Made by a program: the position numbers and the translations under genes | Notes under the pieces: generated by a model | What the model was told of the DNA's origin: nothing | The model's input: the letters and a program-made list of their open reading frames with translations, nothing else | Database searches by the model: none | Shown: positions 34,655 through 43,609 of the stretch, in pieces | Numbering within the stretch: position 1 is the first letter of the stretch | Layout: every line of letters starts with the position of its first letter | Source: Pomphorhynchus laevis | Lineage: Eukaryota > Acanthocephala > Palaeacanthocephala > Echinorhynchida > Pomphorhynchidae | Reading direction: 5' to 3' | Length of the DNA stretch: 64,000 nucleotides | Assembly: GCA_012934845.2 (NCBI GenBank) | Contig: WNNJ02000366.1 | Location: forward strand, 62,001-126,000

Positions 34655-35315
34655 TAATATAGAGGAACCTAATCATCTCAACAAAGGACTTCCCATGGCT
34701 CTCCTCTGTCTCCTATCATTTATATGATAGTGACAAGGGGAGTTCTGGAGGGTCTTTTGGATAGGAACACCAATGCAATCATTTATGCGGACGACATCTT
34801 GATTGCATTTAAAAGAAACACTCTGTCATATGCAAGGTTCGAAGGGCGTATGAAGTCTGTAATATGTATAGTTGTTTATCGCTTAGTGCAGTTGGGTTTG
34901 TCTTTAAACCCAACGAAGAGCAACTTTATTCATTACAGATTTCGGCATCCTGGAAAGCACACTCGTCTCCTTGATTCTCTTCCAGGTAATCGAAAGCGTC
35001 GTGTGCGCATTCTGGTATCCGTCTTCGAACCATGTTTGCATCATCGGTCAGATATCGCTAGGTGCTTTAAATTAGTTCGAAAAGGACTACTTATGTTTGA
35101 GAAAGCGAGACGATTAAATGTCAGTTTGGATAGATGTGTAATCGTGCTCAATGCGTTTGTATTGAGCGGATTGTACTTTTACTCGAACAATCGCTATCCA
35201 GAACAACGCTATCTATTTTTAAAACGACTGTGCATCTTAATAAATAAATTTTTCTTTGATGAAATAGAAATTAAAAATAAATTAATAAATAAACGTTTTA
35301 TTTTACAATAGAAAA
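34655..35315 (+). mobile_element. I/R1-type LINE, copy 3, RT and 3' end
   Basis: From 34670 one frame reads GLPMALLCLLS and another HGSPLSPIIYM, a broken motif B. The frame 34724-35311 has IIYADDILIAFKR (catalytic YADD), LGLSLNPTKSNFIHY and then a long C-terminal part (VRILVSVFEPCLHHRSDIARC, RLNVSLDRCVIVLNAFVLSGLYFY). The terminal 40 residues are AT-rich tail translation. The RT fingers and palm upstream of motif B are missing, lost at the boundary with the Gypsy fossil. Confidence 0.7.
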
Positions 35316-35640
35316 ATTAAGGCTTTTGAATAAATTTTATTTTTTGTTTTTGTACTGGATTGAATTTTTTTCTTATTTTTGAAAGTGTGTGGATTAATAA
35401 GTTTAATTACTTCTTCATATGCACTTGACCTCAAGTGCTTATAATACCGGACAAGTTTCTCAATCGAATCCTGAAGAAAAGAATAAAAAGGAAACTAGAT
35501 TGGGACCTCATATTTGGTTGGAGTCGAGATGAAAAAATGAGAAAAAGAAGAAATATGTATATAAAACATTTGTTTTTTACTTTAATAAATCATCAATTAT
35601 ATATATTTATTGCCAAAATATAGATTGACTAAATATACCA
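35316..35640. other. AT-rich spacer
   Basis: Low-complexity T- and A-rich sequence after the LINE. A short lysine-rich open frame at 35435-35623 has no recognisable motif and is probably chance. Confidence 0.4.
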
Positions 35641-36800
35641 ACGGGTGGATTAATGAATGTAGAAGAATAGGCTATTCATTTATAATGAATGGTGCTGAAT
35701 TCGCGTAAGAAATACAGAAATTGAAACCCTGTGGTAATTGGTTTATTACATTCGATGTAGTGTCGTTATTTACAAGCGTTCCTTAGACAGAAGCTACAGA
35801 CATAACAGCGAAATTTCTTAATATCAAATGTACGTCACCAAAATTGGACAAAAGAGAATGGACGGAATTAATTAAATTGTGTACGAGTAAATCAGCGTTC
35901 TTCTTCAATAATCAAATATATGAACAAATAAATTCAAACAATATTTATTTATTTATTTTTTGAATTTCCTGAAATTTCCTTACAAGACTGTAGCCGTAGG
36001 GCTGTTTTGTCTGATCACATGAAAAAGAAAAAAATTAAAAATAAAAAAATTCAACATTCCTCCAAAGGATAAAGATCCGGTATAGACTGTGAGTTTGTCT
36101 CGCACAGCAATTGCTCCATCCTCCGCATGAACTGATGTCTACTCTGAATAGCGACCATATCCTCCGGAAGTAAGTTCCACATCCCCATATATTTGAATTT
36201 CCTGAATCGAATAAAGTGGTGGCTATACGTTGACGACGTATTTGCTGTGTTTAATAACGATCCAGAGAAGCTGAAGGTACAATGCTTGTTGGTCGCAGCG
36301 AAGAACAATAGCTGATAATTTAAAAATAAACCATAAAATATATTAGAGCCACATGCATAGGCAATTCTCTAACTAACAAATTAAAGAGGATATCCTACAA
36401 ATATAATGCAGACTTGAGTGTGTACCATAAACGTGGCGCTAACCTTTGTGTAATTCTTAAACGGAAACCTCTAAAAGAATGTAATAGTGTGGTATACGCT
36501 GTCCCACGCCCAAATTGTAATAAAATTTATACTGATCAAACAAAGCAGGAATTAGTAAAAATATTATATCAGCACCAATGCTCTTTGAAACGACACGTAT
36601 TCCGCCATCTTCAACCATATCACAAATATCGACCATATAGTTCAAGTTAACAGGATTATTACCTTACATAAGGACCAATATTTGCATTGTATACTAGTAA
36701 TAGAGTCCTTATTCATCAATGCAAACGAGACGATAGAAAGGAATAAATCTAATTGGTGTTTAAACTCGCTCAAAATATCGCTAGAATTATAAAGAATAAA
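35640..36800 (+). mobile_element. Canonical Penelope-like fragment (RT then GIY-YIG)
   Basis: RT motif A region NWFITFDVVSLFTSVP (about 35735-35790) is followed by ATDITAKFL and KLDKREWTELIKLC, matching the order in the 51.7-52.9 kb Penelope. After an inserted LINE piece comes IKWWLYVDDVFAVFNND (motif C, YVDD) at about 36208-36260. Farther on, NSVVYAVPRPNCNKIYTDQT (about 36484-36543) is a decayed GIY-YIG core. RT precedes GIY-YIG, as in ordinary Penelope. It is broken many times. Confidence 0.7.
35974..36191 (-). mobile_element. Short 5'-truncated CR1-like LINE insertion
   Basis: Minus-strand coding for a LINE ORF2 end (MWNLLPEDMVAIQSRHQF, then FMRRMEQLL) plus a 3' UTR ending TTGTAAGGAAAT. 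It is flanked by the 15-bp duplication TTTGAATTTCCTGAA at 35959-35973 and 36192-36206, and it interrupts the Penelope RT between motifs B and C. Confidence 0.85.
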
Positions 36801-36852
36801 CTCAGGGAGGTGCAAAGACGATCACATTCATCTACGGGTTAGACGATCCTGG

Positions 36853-36951
36853 TGTCGGGATAAACAAAACCTTTTGTTTGTATTATTTAACTTGTATGTT
36901 ATGATTTTGTAGATTAACTCGAATGAAGCCTTTATACTTTTCTTCGGTACA
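36853..36951 (+). repeat. Left LTR of gag-bearing fossil
   Basis: 99 bp beginning TGTCGGGATAAAC and ending CGGTACA. Confidence 0.7.
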
Positions 36952-37790
36952 ATTTATTCGAGATTATTGTTGATGGAAAAAATCCTCAAACCTGACACAT
37001 TGATTCTGAACCCGGATAGCATCAATGCTGAGCATATACGGCGACAGTGTCTTTGAGATTCCGCACATTCATTGACTGTCTCGATTCACCTTCTCAGCTG
37101 CAAATTTTCAATATTTTTATCAATCACGTTTCCACTTAAGTATTTGACTTATTCCGTGAAGCCACAACATACAATGACGCTATTGAACTTCTGAATGCAG
37201 CATTTGTGAAATCAAAATCCGATTTATTTTTGAGACATCAATTGCGGAATGTTCATCAATCAACCGATCATACAATTGATCAATACATCCGACTGTTAGA
37301 ATAATTGGGTCGAGATTGCCCATTCGAGGCTGTCAGTGCATTGGATCATCGTAATCTATTTTTGCGAGACACGTTCATTGCTGGAATTCATTCTGCTATA
37401 ATACGACAACATTCAAGAGTTAGATTCTTTGAAAGAAAATGGCGATTATTATTCATTACAACCAATCGACAAACCAATCTCTAAAATCAATCATTGTCCA
37501 ACCAAAACAACGCCTACGACTAATGAACCTTTCTCGAACTTTAACAATAACGATTTTATTGATTTACGACGATACTAACGATACAAACAAGACTGATAAA
37601 AACAGAAGATAATTCGAACAAAGAACGACATGAAGATGAACATGGAACGGGTAATAACAACAGTCAGGAAAATCTTGGCACAATAATCTTCAATCGTTTA
37701 TACAGACCAGTATTCGAACCGCTGGCACACCGTCCTCAGAGGAACCGTCGAAAGCCCGCCTACCTCGAAGATTTTTTGTGGTGGAGAGAA

Positions 37791-37888
37791 CGTCGTGATA
37801 AACAAAACCTTTTGTTTATCTTATTTAACTTTCTGTTATGATTTTGTAGATTAACTTGAATAAAGCCTTAATACTTTTCTTCGGTACA
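37791..37888 (+). repeat. Right LTR of gag-bearing fossil
   Basis: 98 bp matching the left copy, preceded by a purine-rich tract. Confidence 0.7.
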
Positions 37889-37892
37889 CCCG

Positions 37893-38730
37893 GGTTCCCA
37901 AGTCTTCATTTTAATGTTATGATTTTGTTTGATTTAATTTCTAACGCTTATCTAATGTATAAATTTCAGATTGAAAAGGGCTGCACGAGCAGCCGAAATA
38001 TCTAAATAAAATTCAAGAGTTTTAATTCTCGGGGATGCTTTGCCAAGAAAAAAAACAATTTTTTGATCCGAATGCAATATTATTAGATATAAAATATTAT
38101 TTAATAATTATTCATTATTTATTATATAATAATTTAAGTTGTATTTAGCGTTATTTTTAATTTATAAGTAATATAAAATATGTAGACTCATTTAGCTGAT
38201 CTGATTTATCCACTGTGCTGGATAAATATGTAGCCATCGAGACTGAAACTTTAGCATGTATTTGCTCCCGACATCATGCTGTGCTGAGGGATATCCTGAT
38301 GAGGTAGCAGTTTTCTCTGATGACCTCCGATATTAATTCTAATGCATGACATATTATCTATAAATCGTTTTATGAAAATACAAATTATTTTTTGTATAAT
38401 TATTATAATTGCAAATCAATATTATAATATTTGTGATATTTATAATTATTTATGTGGTTTATTTAATAAATATATTACATTTATTTTTGATTATTATTGA
38501 GTACAAAATAGGGCGAGTATTGGTAATATTCACGATAGAGCAAGTATTACTAATCTTAAGGCCTTTCGCTCTTATTTTGAATAGATCAGAATAAAAAGTT
38601 AGTTGGAACTGTTTATTAATACTCAACCTACATGGGTTCTTTAGAATTTGAAAAATTACAACAAACCTGTTTGTTAGCATAATATTGCAGTGATTTAATT
38701 AATATTTTGATCATTTGATCCATATTATTA
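37893..38730 (+). other. Spacer with Penelope-like 3' tails
   Basis: At 37980-38000 GGGCTGCACGAGCAGCC forms a tight hairpin followed by GAAATATCTAAATAAA, resembling the 3' tail of some Penelope-like or LINE elements. At 38245-38345 the words GTATTTG, TCCTGATGA, GTAGCAG and CTGATGACCTC match, in order, the structured 3' region of the Naiad copies (59640-59710, minus). It is therefore probably a decayed Naiad 3' end in plus orientation. The rest is AT-rich. Confidence 0.4.
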
Positions 38731-38734
38731 TTGA

Positions 38735-39660
38735 GTACAAGACCAAGCCGCAAATGACTGTCCAGTCTGTTCACTGTTGATATTAAACAATAAAAAATGA
38801 AGGGTAGATGCAATCAGCCGAATGAGTAGAGTTGAACCTTGATTGATGGCTCGAGCTGTTATGAATCCGCTTCCTTCGCTTGAAGTTTGAAATGTGAATA
38901 GCTGGAGACACAAGCAATTTCCTAAGGTAGCGCATTCCAAATGTTGATTACACGATCGGAGTGTCTCATTATTCAAGGATTTTTACCAGGAGGAAATTTA
39001 TAGAGGGTGAAGCGATGTCCACTACAATTTGTAGTTCTAAACTTTATAACATTGTTGGGATATCCTTCAAATGAGTTGACAACTGTCCAAATTGCCAAGA
39101 TATCAAGATACAGTAGTCTTTATCTTATTGAAGATAAACCTAACAAGGATAACCTGTCCTCATACGAATACGAATTACGAAAACAAATTCGAAACCCGCG
39201 ACGAAGCACTGATTCAAGATCGGTAATTTATTTTTTAGTACATGGAAAAACAGCTTGAATGCAATACTCAAGATGTGGACGAAACAAAGAACAATAAAGG
39301 AGTTTGAAGACAGAAGGGTTCATTCGAGAGAAGCAATTTTTGATACAATACAAAACTTAAACTGCCTTACTGCCAGCATAATCAGTATTCAAATTTGTTT
39401 TTAGTGTCTTGTGTATTATTACACCCAAATCCTTTTGTTCCGACACAAAAGTAAGTATCTTTCCTTCAATGTGGTAATTATGATCGATCCCAACGCTATC
39501 TAATCTCATACATACGCATTTACTTATATTTAACTCCATCCGCGCTGCTTAACTCCATTCATAAATGCGGCCAAGGTCGTTCTGAAACAGTTTAGCATCC
39601 AGTTTACTGTATATAGTGCACCATAGTTTTACATCATCGACAAAGGCTTGTGAGGCTAGG
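38735..39660 (-). mobile_element. CR1-like LINE 3' fragment
   Basis: The minus strand reads AFVDDVKLWCTIYSKLDAKL (motif C, about 39650-39590), then frame 39539-39357 with MELNISKCVCMRLDS and SEQKDLGVII, the usual CR1 post-catalytic block. Near 38980-38920, SDRVINIWNALP is the C-terminal WN-LP motif. It is 5' truncated and broken. Confidence 0.7.
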
Positions 39661-40132
39661 CCCATGCTACCACGTTAGCAAATTCTCGGAGATGCCTTTT
39701 AAATATATCACAACGCAGCCGAGACGACTGATGGTAGTAGTTCATCCTACTGATGAGTGTTACTGGCTACCATCAGCTCGTCTTGGAGTGATAAGGAAGT
39801 CTGCTCTGCATGTAATCGAACTCCGGTTTTTGGCAACATCTACAATTATAAAACTGAAGCTTATTTGCTCTCGGAGCACAGTTTAACACCATCTGATACA
39901 ACATTATAAAAATGTATCTTCCAAAGGATCCTGTGAGAAAGCAAGCAACGACATTTAAGTAAAATTCTTGCCGAATAAAATTAGGATGTTCCGGAAAGCA
40001 CATGGTTAGTTTAAAGAAGCTATGCCCATGTTACCACGTTAGCAAATACTCGGAGATGCCTTCTTAAAATATCACAAGGCAGCCGAAACCATTGATGGGA
40101 GTTCACCCTACTGTTTAGTGCTGCCAACTCGT
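39659..40132 (+). repeat. Pair of about 110-bp direct repeats
   Basis: Copies at about 39659-39778 and 40024-40132 share CCCATG-TACCACGTTAGCAAA, CTCGGAGATGCCTT and CCTACTG near their ends, with about 80% identity. The 245 bp between them is unrecognised. They could be terminal repeats of a small element or two inserts of a short repeat. Confidence 0.7.
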
Positions 40133-40134
40133 AT

Positions 40135-41470
40135 AGTATGGATATATAGATGTCCCTACTTTCAAACAATTTTGATTTATCAAAATATTCAAGGCTTTAA
40201 TAATTTAATATTTATATATACTTGAGGGTTTAATTTTAATTACTTAGGCGTTATGGTTATTAAAAGAAAGGATTTATTTTAACGTGGCAAATGCGTACCA
40301 GCTCACGCTTACATGACCACAAAAAAAACAAGACTGTGAATCAGGTGTCGAGAAGGTGTGAACGGAGGAGGTGTTATTATGGCATATATATGTATATCTT
40401 GTTCCGAATATAAGATTAATTAATTGTTCTAACGCTTCTTTAATATCTACTAAATCTAGATTTGTATAAAGCGTACTAAAATCATACGTATTTATATTCT
40501 GAAAATTTATTCCTTTTGTGTGTTCTAAAAATTCTTTTGTACGAATATTATATTTATTATATTATATTATAATATTATATTATATACAAGTCAGCTATAA
40601 TTTGGCTGCTATAACCTGCTATTGGAACACCTTTTACTTGTCTAAATGTAGATGTCCCTACCTTTAAATATTTTTGATTTTTTAAAATATTTAAGGATTA
40701 TAATAATTCAATTTTATCCATGTACTTATGTATTTGACGGTTTAATTTTTGTTAGATAGTCGTTATAGTTATTATAACATATATATGTATATCTTTTTCA
40801 GAATATAAGATTAATTAATTTTACTAACGCTGCTTTAATATCTACTAAATCTAGATTTGTATAAAGAGTACTAAAATCGTATGTATTTATATTTTGAAAA
40901 TTTATTCCTTTTGTCTGTTCTAAAAATTCTTTTGTAGAATTAATACTGAAATAGTGTTTTATACCAGTATTAATTTCGATTACCTTGCAATATTTTTTAA
41001 AGTGTGCCTTTATTGCTTTAAGTATTTTATTCAAATGGACAGAAAGTGGTTTTAATGTACATTTAAACGCATTACATATGAACCTAGGTTTTATTGGATT
41101 TTGATGTAATTTTATATTCTAATATAATATAGGTATAGTTTTAATATGTGATTCAACCTTTATACCTTTCTTATCAATCAGTGAATAGTGATTTGTAATA
41201 ATTGTTTCTAATCTAAAATCACTACGTTCATATGCTACGTTTACATTTAAATCATTATAATTTACCTCTTTTAAGGTAATAATAAAGCTTTTTGCATATG
41301 AAGACAGAGTTATTAATTACTAGCTTTATCAATAGTTATTATATAGTTATGCTTTAATTTATTAAGTTCTAAATACATATCTTTATTAATTTGATCTTTC
41401 TTTTTACAATTGTTTGTTATTTTCATTTTATTTTTAATTTTATCTAATATAGAAGTTTCCCAAGTGTCTT
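40135..41470 (-). mobile_element. Naiad-type Penelope-like RT fragments, partly duplicated
   Basis: Two partial copies lie head to tail. The first, 40135-40282 plus 40375-40562, covers the RT from FRQVKG back to NSTKEFLEQ and is interrupted by an L2 tail. The second, 40600-41470, covers the same interval and extends upstream to the IDKAS region. The frame 41034-40798 shows KHYFSINSTKEFLEQTKGINF and YDFSTLYTNLDLVDIK (motif A). Both are closely related to the copy at 59.4-63.1 kb. Confidence 0.85.
40283..40372 (-). mobile_element. L2-like LINE 3' tail
   Basis: Reverse complement of 6206-6295 of the L2-like LINE, with the same CACGCTTACATGACCAC and GACTGTGAATCAGGTGTCGA words. It is a strongly 5'-truncated copy inserted in a Naiad fragment. 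Confidence 0.9.
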
Positions 41471-41544
41471 ATTCGTTGATGTATTTAAGCTTTCTATGAT
41501 TTTCTTTATAATTTTATATATGTAATCATGTTACGGATACTAAT

Positions 41545-41690
41545 CACGATATTAATTGGGACAACGTGGAAAGTATTTGCTATGTAAGCGACTTATCACG
41601 GAAACTCATTAAAGAAGCTATCTGCATCGCTAACCAATATAATCCAATGCGTGGAAACAAGTCGAACTGGCATTACTTGCTATATCAATA
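41545..41690 (+). mobile_element. Penelope GIY-YIG C-terminal scrap
   Basis: One frame reads TNHDINWDNVESICYVSD, then KLIKEAICIANQYNPMRG, like the segment after the GIY-YIG core of canonical Penelope proteins (HxIDW, ES-I--NP-N). It sits between Naiad pieces and is a third Penelope-like family in the window. Confidence 0.5.
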
Positions 41691-41737
41691 GTTGTTAATT
41701 TAATAAGTTCTAAATACATATCTTTATATGACAGTCC

Positions 41738-41867
41738 TTTTCAGTTTTATAGACAACTTTTTTCAGTTTTATGGACGACTTTTTTCAGTTTTATAGACAA
41801 CTTTTTTCAGTTTTATGGGCGACTTTTTTCAGTTTTATAGACAACTTTTTTCAGTTTTATAGGCAAC
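41738..41867 (+). repeat. Left array of 22-bp repeats in transposon end
   Basis: Six units of TTTTTTCAGTTTTATAGACA-AC with strict alternation of two variants at positions 15-22. Confidence 0.95.
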
Positions 41868-41929
41868 AGTTTTAGATTTTTTAAAATAAAATATAATTAA
41901 TTTAGATGTATAGCAAAGAATTTTATTAT

Positions 41930-43026
41930 TTAAATAAAATCGACTCGTGCGATTGCCTTTACAACCCAATCTCGCATATGGGTGAAATATCCTTCTAGTC
42001 TGAATTCTTCATCTCTGAATACTCCATGAATAGTTTCAATCAATTCATCTCTATTGGAGGATGAATTTATGCTTTTCACCTTTGATTTGAAACATGAGAA
42101 GAACTCCTCAATAGGGTTCAAGTGAGTGGAGTAGGGTGGTAGGAACTTAAGAATGTAATTCCTCTGAGCCGAGCTTTCCTTTACCTCGGCAGTCCTATGG
42201 ATAGAGGCGTTGTCCATGACTATAAATTTCCTTTCATGTGAGGCCAAGGTTGGTAGTTCCGTCTCTATAAATTCTTTCAGATCGGACGATTTGAAGCTTA
42301 CTGTTTTCACCTTATAAGCACAAACACTTTGTTTTGTGATGGCACATAGAACTGAAATATTGGTCCCTTTTGAATTGGGCATGTTTATGTAGCACTTCGT
42401 ATTCCTCCTGGGAGAGTAGCCAAAACTTTGGTAAATTCGGAGATTTATACCCGTTTCGTCCAAAAATATCAGGTTATCATCACTAATACTTGACATTTCA
42501 ATGCCGTACTCTGCTCTTTTCTGCTTGTTTTCATTGCTGTTCCTATTTATAGCTACTAATGTCAGCGTTTTCCTTGTGTAGTTCATTGCTTTTATTATTC
42601 TCGAGACAGTGTGAAGTGAATAGGAACCTCCTGGATTATAAGTTAGCAACTTCTCACTCAGAACCTTAAGAGAAGTGCTTGGATTCAAAGCTAGCTCTGA
42701 TGCTAAGATATTCTTTTCAAACGAAAAAATCTCTTTTTGGTTGACCTCTTATCTCCAGCAGAAACAAAGATGGCTGAATTTTGAAGTTTTCCCTCTAAAT
42801 ATTTCTCATAAAGTCTTCTAACTGTGGTTTTGGAGACGTTTAATATAGAAGGCATCTCTTGTATGCTATGCTCAGCTTTTAACAGGCCCAAAAAACAATC
42901 AACTGTGTTTCCAGTGATTGAAACCCTCTTTTTACGAGCTTGGACGTTCTCTTCCTGGTTAATGGTCAGGTTTTTCTCATTTACTGCACCTGGCTCATCA
43001 CTACCTTCATCGAAAGATATATCCAT
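41930..43026 (-). pseudogene. DD34E transposase, one frameshift
   Basis: The N-terminal frame (43026-42703, ATG start) has a basic stretch ARKKRVS and a helix-turn-helix of the Tc1/paired type (SIQEMPSILNVSKTTVRRLYEKY, residues about 54-77) for end binding. The C-terminal frame (42688-41930) has the RNase-H-fold catalytic triad LIFLDETG (D77), FIVMDNASIH (D159) and HLNPIEEFF (E194), with 34 residues between the last two, hence DD34E. The two frames join across the run AAAAAAGAGATTTTTTC (about 42725-42735): one base in a homopolymer separates them from a single reading frame. That could be a young inactivation or a sequencing error. The second frame has no ATG at its start, in keeping with a split gene. 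Confidence 0.9.
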
Positions 43027-43060
43027 TGAGGGTAAAAAATTTTGAAAAATAATCTAAAAA

Positions 43061-43262
43061 GTTGTCTATAAAACTGAAAAAAGTTGCCTATAAAACTGAA
43101 AAAAGTTGTCTATAAAACTGAAAAAAGTTGCCTATAAAACTGAAAAAGTTGCCTATAAAACTGAAAAAAGTTGTCAATAAAACTGAAAAAAGTTGCCTAT
43201 AAAACTGAAAAAAGTTGTCTATAAAACTGAACAAAGTTGTCTATAAAACTGAAAATGACTGT
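43061..43262 (+). repeat. Right array of 22-bp repeats in transposon end
   Basis: Nine units of GTTGTCTATAAAACTGAAAA-AA, the complement of the left unit, ending GAAAATGACTGT. Confidence 0.95.
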
Positions 43263-43430
43263 AATTTGATCTTCACTTTTATAATTGTTTGTTATTTTCA
43301 TTTTCTTTTTAATTTAATCAAATATATGATCTTTCCAAAGGATCTTAGATTTATTTAAACTTTAGTTATTAATGAGCTTACTAAAGTAAGAATTTTAGTG
43401 ATTATATAACGAATTGTAAATTTCATTTTC
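43263..43430 (-). mobile_element. Naiad fragment resuming after the DNA transposon
   Basis: Matches 61140-61310 (ATAATTGTTTGTTATTTTCA and TTATATAACGAATTGTAAAT). Together with 41695-41730 it shows the pre-insertion site. Confidence 0.8.
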
Positions 43431-43609
43431 ATACTATTTTAGTTTTTAGTTCGCTAGCTGTTGAAAAATAAATGAAAGATACGTCAGAAAACATCAGAAA
43501 CGAAACGTTTCTAAAAATATTTTGTAAATATTGTTTATTACCAAATCGTTATATATAACTATACATAAATGCGCAAAATACAATATACAGTTAAAACGTC
43601 ACGAACATA
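43431..43609. other. 3' flank of the GPCR gene with a dispersed repeat
   Basis: CATCAGAAACGAAACGTTTCT at 43492-43512 matches 14370-14390 with one change. On the minus strand an AATAAA (43539-43534) lies about 70 bases past the GPCR stop and may be its polyadenylation signal. Confidence 0.5.

Larger units (their letters stand above)
36853..37888 (+). mobile_element. Short-LTR Gypsy-type fossil with gag remnant
   Basis: Direct repeats of about 98 bp (36853-36951 and 37791-37888; GATAAACAAAACCTTTTGTTT to CTTCGGTACA) flank a gag-like interior. One frame has FREATTYNDAIELLNAAF, then QSTDHTIDQYIRLLE and HRNLFLRDTFIAGIHSAII, typical of Gypsy gag helices. Just before the right LTR, GTGGTGGAGAGAA is a polypurine-like tract and the frame before it ends like a pol C-terminus. 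No clear target duplication was found. The interior is heavily deleted and broken. LTR divergence of around 10% by eye suggests an old copy. Confidence 0.75.
41731..43262 (-). mobile_element. Tc1/mariner-type (IS630 superfamily) DNA transposon with tandem-array ends
   Basis: 1532 bp bounded by ACAGTC...GACTGT ends, inside a Naiad fragment whose sequence resumes on both sides. The left end carries six 22-bp units (41738-41867) and the right end about nine (43061-43255), in inverse orientation, so the terminal inverted repeats are themselves direct-repeat arrays. The units alternate between a TAGACAAC and a TGGACGAC/TAGGCAAC form. A TA follows the right end; the left neighbour is GA, so the TA target duplication is imperfect. 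One transposase gene on the minus strand fills the middle. Confidence 0.9.

Noticed and set aside
37980-38000. GGGCTGCACGAGCAGCC-GAAAT as a hammerhead ribozyme
   Set aside because: It forms a plain stem-loop; the required CTGANGA core is absent.
41730-43262. Possible CRISPR-like array of regularly spaced repeats
   Set aside because: The 22-bp units are contiguous, without spacers, occur in inverse orientation at both ends of a transposase gene and fit transposon termini in an animal genome.
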